A stretch of 64,000 bases of DNA from JAGWBD01 sp965220615 (lineage in GTDB: Bacteria > Chloroflexota > Anaerolineae > Aggregatilineales > Phototrophicaceae). Under the pieces are notes generated by a model, which saw only the letters and a program-made list of their open reading frames with translations, did no database searches and was not told the origin of the DNA. A program made the translations under genes and the position numbers. Positions 24,057 to 31,786 of the stretch are shown in pieces (the first letter of the stretch is position 1; every line of letters starts with the position of its first letter). The DNA lies in the NCBI GenBank assembly GCA_965220615.1, contig CBDCQL010000001.1, forward strand, positions 434,001 through 498,000, read 5' to 3'.

Positions 24057-25684
24057 CCGACGCCAGCGTCGACCTCGTCTACCTCGACCCGCCCTTCAAC
24101 TCCAACCGCAGCTACAACGTCCTCTTCCGCGACGAAAGCGGCCGCGACAGCGACGCCCAGATCACGGCCTTCGAGGACAGCTGGCACTGGGGCCGCAGCA
24201 CCGAAGAGCTCTACCGCGACCTGGTGACCAGCTCCGACGAGCGCCTCGTGCGCCTGCTGAGCGCGCTGGTCGGCGGCCTGGACGAGACCGGCCTGCTGGG
24301 CCGCAACCAGATGTCCGCCTACCTGGTGATGATGGCCGCGCGCCTCGTCGAGCTGCACCGCGTGCTGAAACCGAGCGGCAGCCTCTACCTCCACTGCGAC
24401 CCGACCGCCAGCCACTACCTCAAAATAGTGTTGGACGCGATTTTCGGTGAATGGAACTTTCGAAACGAGATTACCTGGCAGCGAACCGAGAGCCACAACA
24501 CTGCCGACCGTTACGGCAACGTGGCGGATCTTCTGTTGTACTACTCGGCTACAGAAAACACGACCTGGAATCAACAGTATCAGCAATACAGCGACGCCCA
24601 GTTGAGTCGATTTCGGCACACTGATTCTGATGGTCGAAAATACAAACTGGATGACCTGACCGCGCCGCGACCCGATTCGACTTCTGGCAAGTTTGAATGG
24701 CGAGGCACGATGCCCGGCCCTACAAGGGGATGGGGATACAAGATTGAGCAACTTGAGGAATGGTGGCAGGAAGGTCGCATCCATACCAAGAAGGACGGAA
24801 CGCCACGGATGGATGGGCTGAAAGTCTATCTTGACGAAGCGGCGGGAAAGCCCCTTCAGAATATCTGGACAGACATACCCAGAATCGCCAACACGTCTAA
24901 GGAACGCCTCGGCTACCCGACGCAGAAGCCCCTCGCCCTGCTGGAGCGCATCATCCGCGCCAGCAGCAACCCCGGCGACGTCGTGCTCGACCCCTTCTGC
25001 GGCTGCGGCACCGCCATCGACGCCGCCCAGGGCCTTGAGCGCCGCTGGATCGGCATCGACGTCACCCACCTCAGCGTCGCCCTGATGAAGTATCGCCTGC
25101 AGGACCGCCACGGCCTGCGCGCGGGACACGACTACCGCGTCATCGGCGAGCCGCAGGACCTCGCCGGCGCCCGCAACCTCGCCGAACAGGAGCAGGACGG
25201 CCGCTACCAGTTCCAGTGGTGGGCGCTCTCGCTGGTCGGGGCGCGGCCTTTAGGAGCGAGTGGGAGTAGCAGGCGCGGACGCAAGGGCGCCGACGGCGGC
25301 GTGGACGGCGTGATCCACTTCCTCGACGAGAAGGAACGCACGCAGCAGATCGTCGTGCAGGTCAAGTCCGGCAAGGTCAGTCGCAGCGACATCGCCGAAA
25401 TGCGAGGGCTGCTGCAAGGTGTTTATCCCGGGAGCGGCGAAGCGAGCGGGGCGGCGATCGCCGTCTTCATCACCCTGGAGTCGCCGACACGCCCGATGCA
25501 GGAGCTGGCCGTCAGCGCCGGCTACTTCGAGTCGGAGGTCTGGGGCCGCTTCCCGCGCCTGCAGATCCTGACGATAGAGGAGCTGCTGGCCGGCGCGACG
25601 GTCGAGATGCCGCCGCCGCACGGGACGTTCCGCCAGGCCCCCCGCGCCCGCGAGCGCCGCGGCGAGTCCGGCCGGCTGCTGTAA
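23990..25684 (+). CDS. DNA methyltransferase fused to a PD-(D/E)xK-like nuclease domain
   Basis: 564 aa. Beta-class N6-adenine/N4-cytosine methyltransferase: motif IV YLDPPF at about residue 33, then a target-recognition region (about 145-300), then motif I DPFCGCGT near 340. The C-terminus (about 425-520) carries GADGGVDG and IVVQVKSGK, the acidic and Q/E-x-K marks of an Mrr-like restriction nuclease. It is therefore a likely single-chain restriction-modification enzyme. The recognition region (about 24420-24900) is visibly more AT-rich than both ends, which suggests replacement of the specificity segment. Its last 126 nt recur at 26492-26617. ATGA overlap with the toxin gene. Confidence 0.85.
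   Translation: MTLPNTLFYGDNLTLLREREYFPDASVDLVYLDPPFNSNRSYNVLFRDESGRDSDAQITAFEDSWHWGRSTEELYRDLVTSSDERLVRLLSALVGGLDETGLLGRNQMSAYLVMMAARLVELHRVLKPSGSLYLHCDPTASHYLKIVLDAIFGEWNFRNEITWQRTESHNTADRYGNVADLLLYYSATENTTWNQQYQQYSDAQLSRFRHTDSDGRKYKLDDLTAPRPDSTSGKFEWRGTMPGPTRGWGYKIEQLEEWWQEGRIHTKKDGTPRMDGLKVYLDEAAGKPLQNIWTDIPRIANTSKERLGYPTQKPLALLERIIRASSNPGDVVLDPFCGCGTAIDAAQGLERRWIGIDVTHLSVALMKYRLQDRHGLRAGHDYRVIGEPQDLAGARNLAEQEQDGRYQFQWWALSLVGARPLGASGSSRRGRKGADGGVDGVIHFLDEKERTQQIVVQVKSGKVSRSDIAEMRGLLQGVYPGSGEASGAAIAVFITLESPTRPMQELAVSAGYFESEVWGRFPRLQILTIEELLAGATVEMPPPHGTFRQAPRARERRGESGRLL
25559..25684 (+). repeat. Anchor repeat R, original copy (methyltransferase 3' end)
   Basis: 126 nt from CTGCAGATCCTGACGAT to the TAA. 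An ungapped homologue ends the next cargo at 26617, with about 15 mismatches by eye, so the second copy comes from a diverged relative and not from a recent local copy. Confidence 0.8.
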
Positions 25685-25796
25685 ATCTGTATTGCACATT
25701 TGGCTTTCAGCCCATACTCTAAATCACAGATCCTTGAGAGTGCCGCCGTCGACATTCCGTCTATGGCGACCAGCAATTGATCAATAGGGAGCGATC

Positions 25797-26480
25797 ATGC
25801 CACCGCCCAAGGGAATGGATGCCCGCATCCGACAGCACATTGATAGCCTGCTCAAACAAGGACAGAGCCTAACAACCTCGGGAGGCGCTAGAGGTTTAGG
25901 GTCAAATTACAGATCATTCTCAACGAGTGTAAAGAATCTGGCTTATCGTCTCTTGCCTGAAATGAGGTATCAAGAGATTCAGCAAGAGATCCAGCTACTG
26001 GAATTGCAGGGGCTCGGACGAGGAGCACCTAGTGGCGTCCTCGAAATTTTGCAGGGCCTTAGCACTGACTATGAAGCAGGAATACTGGACGATTGGTCTC
26101 AAACCATTGAGTCCAACGTGACCTATGATTTCATGGAACAGGCGGTGCAACTTCTTGGAGGAGAGTACAACAGTGATTTTGACCACGTGCCTGCTGCTGT
26201 GCTAGCAGGCGCGGTTCTCGAAGATGCGGTTCGACGCCTGTGCCAACGACAAGACCCACCAATTGAGACAGAACTCCAAGATGGCGGCTACAGAAAGCTT
26301 GACTGGATGATCGCTGCGCTGCAGAATCGCAATGTTTACAACAAACCGAAATCTGCACAGCTAAGGTCGTGGGCCGCAATCCGCAACGCCGCAGCACACG
26401 GCAGGTTCAAGGAGTTCGATCGCGCCCAGGTCGAGCAGATGATCCCCGGTATCCAATCGTTCCTGGCAGACTACCTATGA
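25797..26480 (+). CDS. HEPN-domain protein 1
   Basis: 227 aa behind AGGGAGCG. The C-terminal domain (about 125-227) has the HEPN R-x4-H motif, Arg196-NAAA-His201 in AIRNAAAHG, preceded by PAAVLAGAVLEDAVRRLC. The N-terminal half has no recognised domain. HEPN proteins are often RNases in toxin-antitoxin and phage-defence systems, though some only bind. The C-terminal domain is homologous to that of the next gene. Base composition is clearly more AT-rich than the methyltransferase ends. The stop overlaps an ATG that opens the methyltransferase 3' remnant. Confidence 0.65.
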   Translation: MPPPKGMDARIRQHIDSLLKQGQSLTTSGGARGLGSNYRSFSTSVKNLAYRLLPEMRYQEIQQEIQLLELQGLGRGAPSGVLEILQGLSTDYEAGILDDWSQTIESNVTYDFMEQAVQLLGGEYNSDFDHVPAAVLAGAVLEDAVRRLCQRQDPPIETELQDGGYRKLDWMIAALQNRNVYNKPKSAQLRSWAAIRNAAAHGRFKEFDRAQVEQMIPGIQSFLADYL

Positions 26481-26617
26481 GCGGAAAGCACCTGCAGATC
26501 CTGACGATCGAGGAGTTGCTGGCCGGCGCGACGGTGGCGATGCCGCCGCCGCACGGCACTTTCCGCCAGGCCCCCCGCGCCCGCGAGGAGCGCGACAAGC
26601 CGGGTCGGCTGCTGTGA
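26477..26617 (+). pseudogene. Anchor repeat R: methyltransferase 3'-end remnant
   Basis: An open frame of 46 codons that starts inside the HEPN1 stop (CCTATGAGC). From HLQILTIEELLAGAT to GRLL it is homologous to the end of the fused methyltransferase-nuclease. Nucleotides 26492-26617 align ungapped with 25559-25684. It is too short to work and is best read as the surviving tail of a second, diverged methyltransferase allele. Confidence 0.8.
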
Positions 26618-26623
26618 GTTTAG

Positions 26624-26629
26624 TATAAT
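26624..26629 (+). promoter_or_regulatory. -10 element before HEPN gene 2
   Basis: TATAAT, a perfect consensus, 77 nt before the HEPN2 start codon and just after the methyltransferase remnant. No clear -35 element is seen. Confidence 0.45.
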
Positions 26630-26705
26630 CAGAACGCCTGTTCAACGAATTGCATAGTGTCATCATCCGCCCGTCCGCCTGGGCCGCACGGCGATGGAGG
26701 TACGC

Positions 26706-27446
26706 ATGGATAACCCACTCGAACAACCTGCTCCCGAAGACCCGATGGAACGTGTTCACACCTTTGCTCGCGACTTGACTTGGGGTGCAATGAACGGGAA
26801 GTGGACTGGCCACATTCAAGTGTTTTCGCAGTCGCAGTGGCGTGTATTTCTCGAATTTGGAGTTTACGACCGGATTTCAAGAACATATGACGAAAATCTC
26901 AGAGAATTTATTGAGGGCAAATGGGTCAACAACCCACCAGAATGTAGTTTGTTGCTTTCTTTTGGATATTTTGAGCCAGACCGCCAACACGCCGCTCGCA
27001 CTGGTAGGGGTAGCCCAACGTTCTATTTGACTCCGAAAGCTTTGGCACTCCTTGAGATGCCAACTTTTTCTCCGGTTGACGCCACAATTACTTACAAATA
27101 CATGGACATGGCGGAGCAACTGATACTTGGATTGCGACCAGATCATGTTCACATTCCCGCCGCTGTGCTCGCGGGCATACAACTGGAAATTGGGCTCCGC
27201 CGCCTTTGCAAACGGCAGAGACCTCCAATCGAAACGAAACTGGAAGACGGCAGATCCAAGCGCCTTAACTCCCTTATCAACGAATTGCAGGGCAAGGTAT
27301 TCAAGCCACAAAAGGGAGACCAATTGAGATCATGGACCAAAATCCGCAACTCAGCCGGTCATGGCGAAGTTGAGGACTTTACACGTGCTGATGTCGAAGA
27401 CATGATCACTGGCATCAAGAGGTTTCTCACTGAGTACGATCTTTGA
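26706..27446 (+). CDS. HEPN-domain protein 2
   Basis: 246 aa from ATG 26706 with GGAGG five bases upstream; the ATG at 26694 overlaps that site and is rejected. The C-terminal HEPN domain has R-x4-H as Arg214-NSAG-His219 (KIRNSAGHG) and shares PAAVLAG, RRLC-RQ-PPIETKL and QLRSW with HEPN protein 1. The N-terminal half is unrelated to that of protein 1 and has no recognised domain. The two genes are therefore paralogous at the HEPN end with exchanged N-termini, as expected for sensor/effector variation in defence proteins. AT-rich composition. Confidence 0.62.
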   Translation: MDNPLEQPAPEDPMERVHTFARDLTWGAMNGKWTGHIQVFSQSQWRVFLEFGVYDRISRTYDENLREFIEGKWVNNPPECSLLLSFGYFEPDRQHAARTGRGSPTFYLTPKALALLEMPTFSPVDATITYKYMDMAEQLILGLRPDHVHIPAAVLAGIQLEIGLRRLCKRQRPPIETKLEDGRSKRLNSLINELQGKVFKPQKGDQLRSWTKIRNSAGHGEVEDFTRADVEDMITGIKRFLTEYDL

Positions 27447-27596
27447 CGCACTAATTCAAGACACAACGCCATGAAGATGCCGACCAAGGAATGCACTTTC
27501 CTTCAGTCTCCCCGCACCCACAAGTGCCAAGGAAAACCGAAGTCGATGCTAAGCCGTTCCATAATTCCGAACTGACAAGAATAGTGGTGACCTGAA

Positions 27597-28604
27597 ATGG
27601 TAAATCGTCCCGCGTCTGCACTGCATCATCGATTTACAAAATCCGAGTCCCTTTCATCAACAGCACCTTCTGAACAGATTCAAGGAAAGTCGGAGGTTTC
27701 AAAGTCGTTCAATCAGTCGCTAGACCCTTCCAGAGAATGGCCCATCACTAATTTCTCACTTGCACTACAGGAAATTTCTGAAAATCGCAGGAGCATCGCA
27801 GAACAAATCACAGAAATAATGGAAGCCGGCAGTAGGCTTGCTGAAGACATAGCCCAAACCATGGACGCGTTGGCAAGAATAAACACGGGAGCAATTTGGA
27901 AGGCCATTCACGACTATCACAAACAATACATGCATTACATAGCCGAAGACCAAAAAGTGTTGGAAGAACAGCATTATCATCTCAATGAATTCTGGATGCA
28001 TGATGCAATGCACCAGATTTTTGGCATCCATTTGGTCCATCCGGAATTGCAGGAAGAACAATTGCACGGAAAACTGATGAGTCTCATCGAGAATGAAGAA
28101 TTCGATGACGAATTGAATCAATATGTCAAATTTTCGCCTGAACTCCAGGCTCGCTTACCAATTGTGGAACAGGCTCTAGAGGCTCACAGGAATGAAAGAT
28201 ACTTGGTGGCGATTCCAAGTTTGCTTACACAGTTTGAAGGGCTATTGGTCGATTATCTGGAAAAGAAAAACGTGCTGGCCATTGTAAACAACAGACCCAA
28301 GCAACTAAAGAACTTGAGTAACCCAAAGAAAGGTTGGCTGCGCGGTCTTAAGGATGTGGCAGGTGAGATTGAAGCATCAGAGAATGAATTGTATGGATTC
28401 CAGGGCTTGGTAGATCACGTTGCGGACAGGCTTGCTGACGAAAGAAATGAAATCCTGCACGGAAGGAAAACTGATTATGACAATGCAAGTTTTTCCGTAA
28501 ACCTGATTATGCTCATCGCTGGATTGTTCAATGGTATCCACATGCATGAAGTTTCGAAACGTTTATCTGCCGCCCAAGCACGTAGAAGACGGTCCAACTC
28601 ATAA
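27597..28604 (+). CDS. HEPN-like protein 3 with coiled-coil N-terminus
   Basis: 335 aa. The N-terminal third is predicted coiled coil (ENRRSIAEQITEI, RLAEDIAQTMDALAR). The C-terminal part ends with an R-x4-H motif, Arg283-NEIL-His288 (DERNEILHGRKTDY), in the arrangement seen in abortive-infection type HEPN proteins. It shares no obvious similarity with the two upstream HEPN proteins beyond the motif. No strong ribosome site precedes ATG 27597, so the start is uncertain. AT-rich, probably acquired. The 150 bases before it hold only a doubtful 34-codon frame (27471-27575). Confidence 0.55.
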   Translation: MVNRPASALHHRFTKSESLSSTAPSEQIQGKSEVSKSFNQSLDPSREWPITNFSLALQEISENRRSIAEQITEIMEAGSRLAEDIAQTMDALARINTGAIWKAIHDYHKQYMHYIAEDQKVLEEQHYHLNEFWMHDAMHQIFGIHLVHPELQEEQLHGKLMSLIENEEFDDELNQYVKFSPELQARLPIVEQALEAHRNERYLVAIPSLLTQFEGLLVDYLEKKNVLAIVNNRPKQLKNLSNPKKGWLRGLKDVAGEIEASENELYGFQGLVDHVADRLADERNEILHGRKTDYDNASFSVNLIMLIAGLFNGIHMHEVSKRLSAAQARRRRSNS

Positions 28605-28682
28605 CTTACGCAATCAACACCCCACCCCCACACGCTATACTCCCCGCTGACTTAACCACCCGCACGCACCCGAAGGGCCGCC

Positions 28683-30110
28683 ATGGCTCCGCGCATCACC
28701 CGCGTCGCGCGTCTGCGCCGCATCGAGCAGTTCCGCGAGCATTTGGGGCGCATCGGCGCCGACCTGCCCCTCGCCGACCCGCTGCTCGCCGCGCCCGGGT
28801 CGCCCATGGCGCAGCCGCTGCAGACCGACCTCGGCCCCGTCGGCAACCGCTGGTGCATCCTGCCCATGGAGGGCTGGGACGGCACGCTCGACGGGCGGCC
28901 CTCGGAGCTGACGCGGCGGCGCTGGCGGCGCTTCGGCCTCAGCGGCGCCAAGCTCATCTGGGGCGGGGAGGCCGTCGCCGTGCGCCACGAAGGCCGCGCC
29001 AACCCCAACCAGCTGCTGCTCAACGAAGCGACCCTGCCCGCCGTCGCCGGCCTGCGCGAGGCCCTCGTCGAGGCCCACCGCGAGCGCTTCGGCGCGGTCG
29101 ACGACCTCTGCGTCGGCCTGCAACTGACGCACTCCGGCCGCTTCTGCCGCCCCGACTCCGGCCAGGCGATGCAGCCGCGCACGCTCTACAAACACCCCCT
29201 GCTGGACGCGAAGTTCGGCATCGAGGGCGACGGGGCGCTGCTCGGCGACGACGAGATCGCCCGCGTGATCGGGGACTTCGTCGTCGCCGCCCGCCTGGCG
29301 CAGCGCGCCGGCTTCACCTGGGTCGATATCAAGCACTGCCACGGCTACCTCGGCCACGAGTTTCTCAGCGCCTTCCGCCGGCCCGGACGCTACGGCGGCA
29401 GCTTCGAGAACCGCACGCGCTTCCTGCGCGAGGTGGTCGCCGGCATCCGCAGCGAGGCGCCCGGACTCGGCATAGGCGTGCGCCTGAGCGCCTTCGACAT
29501 GGCCCCCTGGAAGCCCGGCCCGGAGGGCGTCGGCGTCCCCGACGACTGGCCCGCCGATGACGACTGGCCGCGGGCCTTCGGTGAGCATGGCGCGGGCATG
29601 GACGAGGCCCATCGCCTGCTGGAGCTGCTGGCGCAACTGGAGATTCAGATGGTTTGCATCACCGCCGGCAGCCCCTACTACGTGCCGCACATCCAGCGGC
29701 CGGCGCTCTTCCCGCCCTCGGATGGCTACCTGCCGCCCGAGGACCCGCTGCTGGGCGTCGCGCGTCAGGTGCAGGCCACGGCGCAACTCAAGGCTGCACA
29801 CCCGGGGCTGCGCTTCACCGGCTCCGGCTATTCCTATCTGCAGGAGTGGCTGCCCCACGTGGCGCAGGCGGCGGTCGGGCGCGAGATGGTCGATTTCGTG
29901 GGTCTGGGGCGCATGGCGCTGGCCTGCCCGGAACTGCCGGCGGATACGCTCGCCGGGCGGCCGCTGCAGCGCAAGATGCTCTGCCGCACCTTCAGCGATT
30001 GCACCACCGCGCCGCGCAACAATCTGGTGTCGGGTTGCTATCCGCTCGACGATTTCTATCGCGACATGCCGGAGGCGCAGACCCTCGCCGCCTTCAAGCA
30101 GGGTAGCTGA
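28683..30110 (+). CDS. Old-yellow-enzyme family NADH:flavin oxidoreductase
   Basis: 475 aa FMN TIM-barrel protein. Signatures: VGLQLTHSGRF, the active-site pair in DIKHCHGYLGHEFL, RYGGSFENRTRF, and MVDFVGLGRMAL near the end. It lacks the C-terminal FAD/NAD domain of 2,4-dienoyl-CoA reductase, although a short Cys-containing tail (CRTFSDCTTAP) recalls its iron-sulfur segment. It probably reduces an activated C=C bond of an unsaturated carbonyl compound in the cytoplasm. GC composition returns to the genome norm here, so it marks the right edge of the island. A TATACT element lies at 28636-28641. Confidence 0.85.
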   Translation: MAPRITRVARLRRIEQFREHLGRIGADLPLADPLLAAPGSPMAQPLQTDLGPVGNRWCILPMEGWDGTLDGRPSELTRRRWRRFGLSGAKLIWGGEAVAVRHEGRANPNQLLLNEATLPAVAGLREALVEAHRERFGAVDDLCVGLQLTHSGRFCRPDSGQAMQPRTLYKHPLLDAKFGIEGDGALLGDDEIARVIGDFVVAARLAQRAGFTWVDIKHCHGYLGHEFLSAFRRPGRYGGSFENRTRFLREVVAGIRSEAPGLGIGVRLSAFDMAPWKPGPEGVGVPDDWPADDDWPRAFGEHGAGMDEAHRLLELLAQLEIQMVCITAGSPYYVPHIQRPALFPPSDGYLPPEDPLLGVARQVQATAQLKAAHPGLRFTGSGYSYLQEWLPHVAQAAVGREMVDFVGLGRMALACPELPADTLAGRPLQRKMLCRTFSDCTTAPRNNLVSGCYPLDDFYRDMPEAQTLAAFKQGS

Positions 30111-30111
30111 G

Positions 30112-30198
30112 CGCCAGGCCTGGTCCTCCAGGACGACGATGGCGCCCAGGCGCTTGCCGACCCGCGCGGCCAACTGTTCGGCGTGGGCGCGGGCGGTT
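30112..30198 (-). pseudogene. Remnant of a second SIMPL-domain gene
   Basis: On the minus strand this stretch reads ARAHAEQLAARVGKRLGAI and then VVLEDQAW, which resembles ARARAEHLAELSGAQLGRVF of the intact SIMPL protein next to it. It has no start or stop of its own and is cut off by the convergent oxidoreductase gene. It looks like the surviving 29-codon fragment of a duplicated copy. Confidence 0.5.
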
Positions 30199-30222
30199 CA
30201 ATCCGGCCCGGCCGACGCAACG

Positions 30223-30924
30223 CTATTGCAGTTCCCAGGTGATCTGCAACTGCACGCTGACGCTCAACTGACCGGCTTCCACGGTCGCGGCGGCGCCGGC
30301 ATCGGCCGCCATGGCGGCAAATTCGAGGCTTTCCGCGCGCGCCCGAAAGCCGCCGTCGCCTTCGCTGATGCTGAAGACGCGGCCCAGTTGCGCGCCGCTG
30401 AGTTCGGCCAGGTGTTCGGCGCGGGCGCGGGCGTTGGCGACGGCCAGTTCACGCGCCTGCGCCTCCAGTTCGCCCGGGTCGCTGATGCCGTAGGACAGGC
30501 CGTCGATGGAGTTGGCGCCGGCCTGCACGCTGGCGCCGAGGGCCTGGCCCACCAGCGACACGTCGCGCAGGGTCACGCGCAACGCGTTCTGCGCCCAGTA
30601 GATGATGGTGCCGTCCTCGACGTCGCTGTAGGGGTCGTAGGGCCGGTCCTGATACAGCGAGAGTCCGCTGGTCTGGATGTCGGCGCGCTCGATGCCCAGC
30701 GCCAGCAGGGCCTCGATAATGTCGGCGGTGATGCGGTTGCTGCGGTCGAAGGCGGCCAGCACGTCCTCGTCGCTGGTCTGCACGCCGAGGCGCACCAGCG
30801 CCATGTCGGGCGCGCCGCTGGCGCTGCCGCTGCCGGTGACGGTCAACGAGCGCCAGGCCTCCTGCGCCTGCGCGGCGGTGACGAGGGTCAGCAGCAGGCA
30901 TAGCGTGAGCGTCATGCGTTTCAT
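30223..30924 (-). CDS. Secreted SIMPL-domain protein (DUF541)
   Basis: 233 aa with a signal peptide (MKRMTLTLCLLLTLVTAAQA). SIMPL fold marks: LTVTGSGSASGAPDMALVRLGV at the start of the mature part, an internal GISDPGELEAQARELAV helix, and VSVQLQITWEL at the end. The family is periplasmic or surface-bound and linked to oxidative-stress or membrane-stress protection; the mechanism is not settled. Its ATG overlaps the stop of the LutA-like gene (ATGA), so the two are coupled. Confidence 0.85.
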   Translation of the reverse strand: MKRMTLTLCLLLTLVTAAQAQEAWRSLTVTGSGSASGAPDMALVRLGVQTSDEDVLAAFDRSNRITADIIEALLALGIERADIQTSGLSLYQDRPYDPYSDVEDGTIIYWAQNALRVTLRDVSLVGQALGASVQAGANSIDGLSYGISDPGELEAQARELAVANARARAEHLAELSGAQLGRVFSISEGDGGFRARAESLEFAAMAADAGAAATVEAGQLSVSVQLQITWELQ

Positions 30925-31733
30925 GGCATTTCCTCCAGGTCCGGTGTTTCGGCAGCCCTGGCCACCTTCGCGTCCCGCAGGCCCTCGGCCAGCAGGTCGG
31001 CGACGTGGCGCAGCCGTTGCGGCCGCTTGTGGCGGGCGAGGCCGCCGTTAATGTGCGTCAGACAGCTGCAATCGCCGGTGAGGAAGACGTCGGCCGGCGT
31101 GGACTCGATGGCCTGCATCTTTTCCAGCAGCATGGCGTTGCTGATGTCGGCCAGCTTGATGGCGAAGAGGCCGCCGAAGCCGCAGCATTGCTGCGCGCCC
31201 TGCATCTCCACCAGCGTCACGCCCTCGACCTGGCCCGCCAGCGCGCGCGCCTGCGCCTGCAGCCCCAGACCGCGCAGGCCGTGGCAGGCGTCGTGGAAGG
31301 CGACGCGCGTCGGCGCCAGCCTGGCGCCGAGGTCGCTGATGCCGAGGCCGTCGACGAGGAATTCACTGAACTCCCAGGTGATGCGGGCGACGCGGCAGGC
31401 GCGCTCGTGCCAGACGGGGTCGTCGGCGAAGAGTTGCGGATAGTAGTGGCGCAGCATGGTGGCGCAGCTGCCGGAAGGCGTGACGATCACTTCGGCGTCC
31501 GCGAAGACCTGCAGGAAATGCCGCGCGACGCGGCGCGCGTCGTCATGAAAGCCGGAGTTGAAGCCGGGCTGGCCGCAGCAGGTCTGCGCCTGCGGGAAGC
31601 GCACTTCCAGACCCAGGTGCTCCAGCACCTCGACGACGGCGATGCCGGTGGGCGGGTAGAGCGCGTCGATGATGCAGGTCACGAAAAGCGAGACTGGTTT
31701 GTTGCGTGGTGAAGGTCGGGCCAGCTCGACCAT
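30921..31733 (-). CDS. lutA: LutA/LldE-like cysteine-rich (CCG) protein
   Basis: 270 aa with two CCG domains. The cysteine clusters are TCCGQPGFNSG, HDACHGLRGLG, QCCGFGGLFAI and a final GDCSCLTHINGG. LutA is one of the three subunits of the L-lactate utilisation oxidase (LutABC), where CCG domains hold iron-sulfur clusters. No LutB or LutC gene is in the window; instead a SIMPL gene overlaps it. It may work with partners encoded elsewhere or serve another CCG-dependent oxidoreductase. Cytoplasmic. Confidence 0.85.
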   Translation of the reverse strand: MVELARPSPRNKPVSLFVTCIIDALYPPTGIAVVEVLEHLGLEVRFPQAQTCCGQPGFNSGFHDDARRVARHFLQVFADAEVIVTPSGSCATMLRHYYPQLFADDPVWHERACRVARITWEFSEFLVDGLGISDLGARLAPTRVAFHDACHGLRGLGLQAQARALAGQVEGVTLVEMQGAQQCCGFGGLFAIKLADISNAMLLEKMQAIESTPADVFLTGDCSCLTHINGGLARHKRPQRLRHVADLLAEGLRDAKVARAAETPDLEEMP

Positions 31734-31786
31734 GGGCGGCGCCTGTGCGATGGAGACGATGGCGTCAGTATAGCATGGGGCCGGAG

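Noticed and set aside
27471..27575. 34-codon frame between HEPN genes 2 and 3
   Set aside because: Short, without a ribosome site or recognisable motif; may be chance.
18244..28604. Insertion sequence, integrase or transposon as carrier of the accessory island
   Set aside because: No transposase, integrase or recombinase frame and no terminal inverted repeats with target duplication were found; only gene-end repeats are present.
28635..30173. 512-codon minus-strand frame opposite the OYE gene
   Set aside because: Shadow frame with Ala/Arg/Glu-rich composition. Only its first 29 codons resemble a real protein (SIMPL remnant), listed separately.
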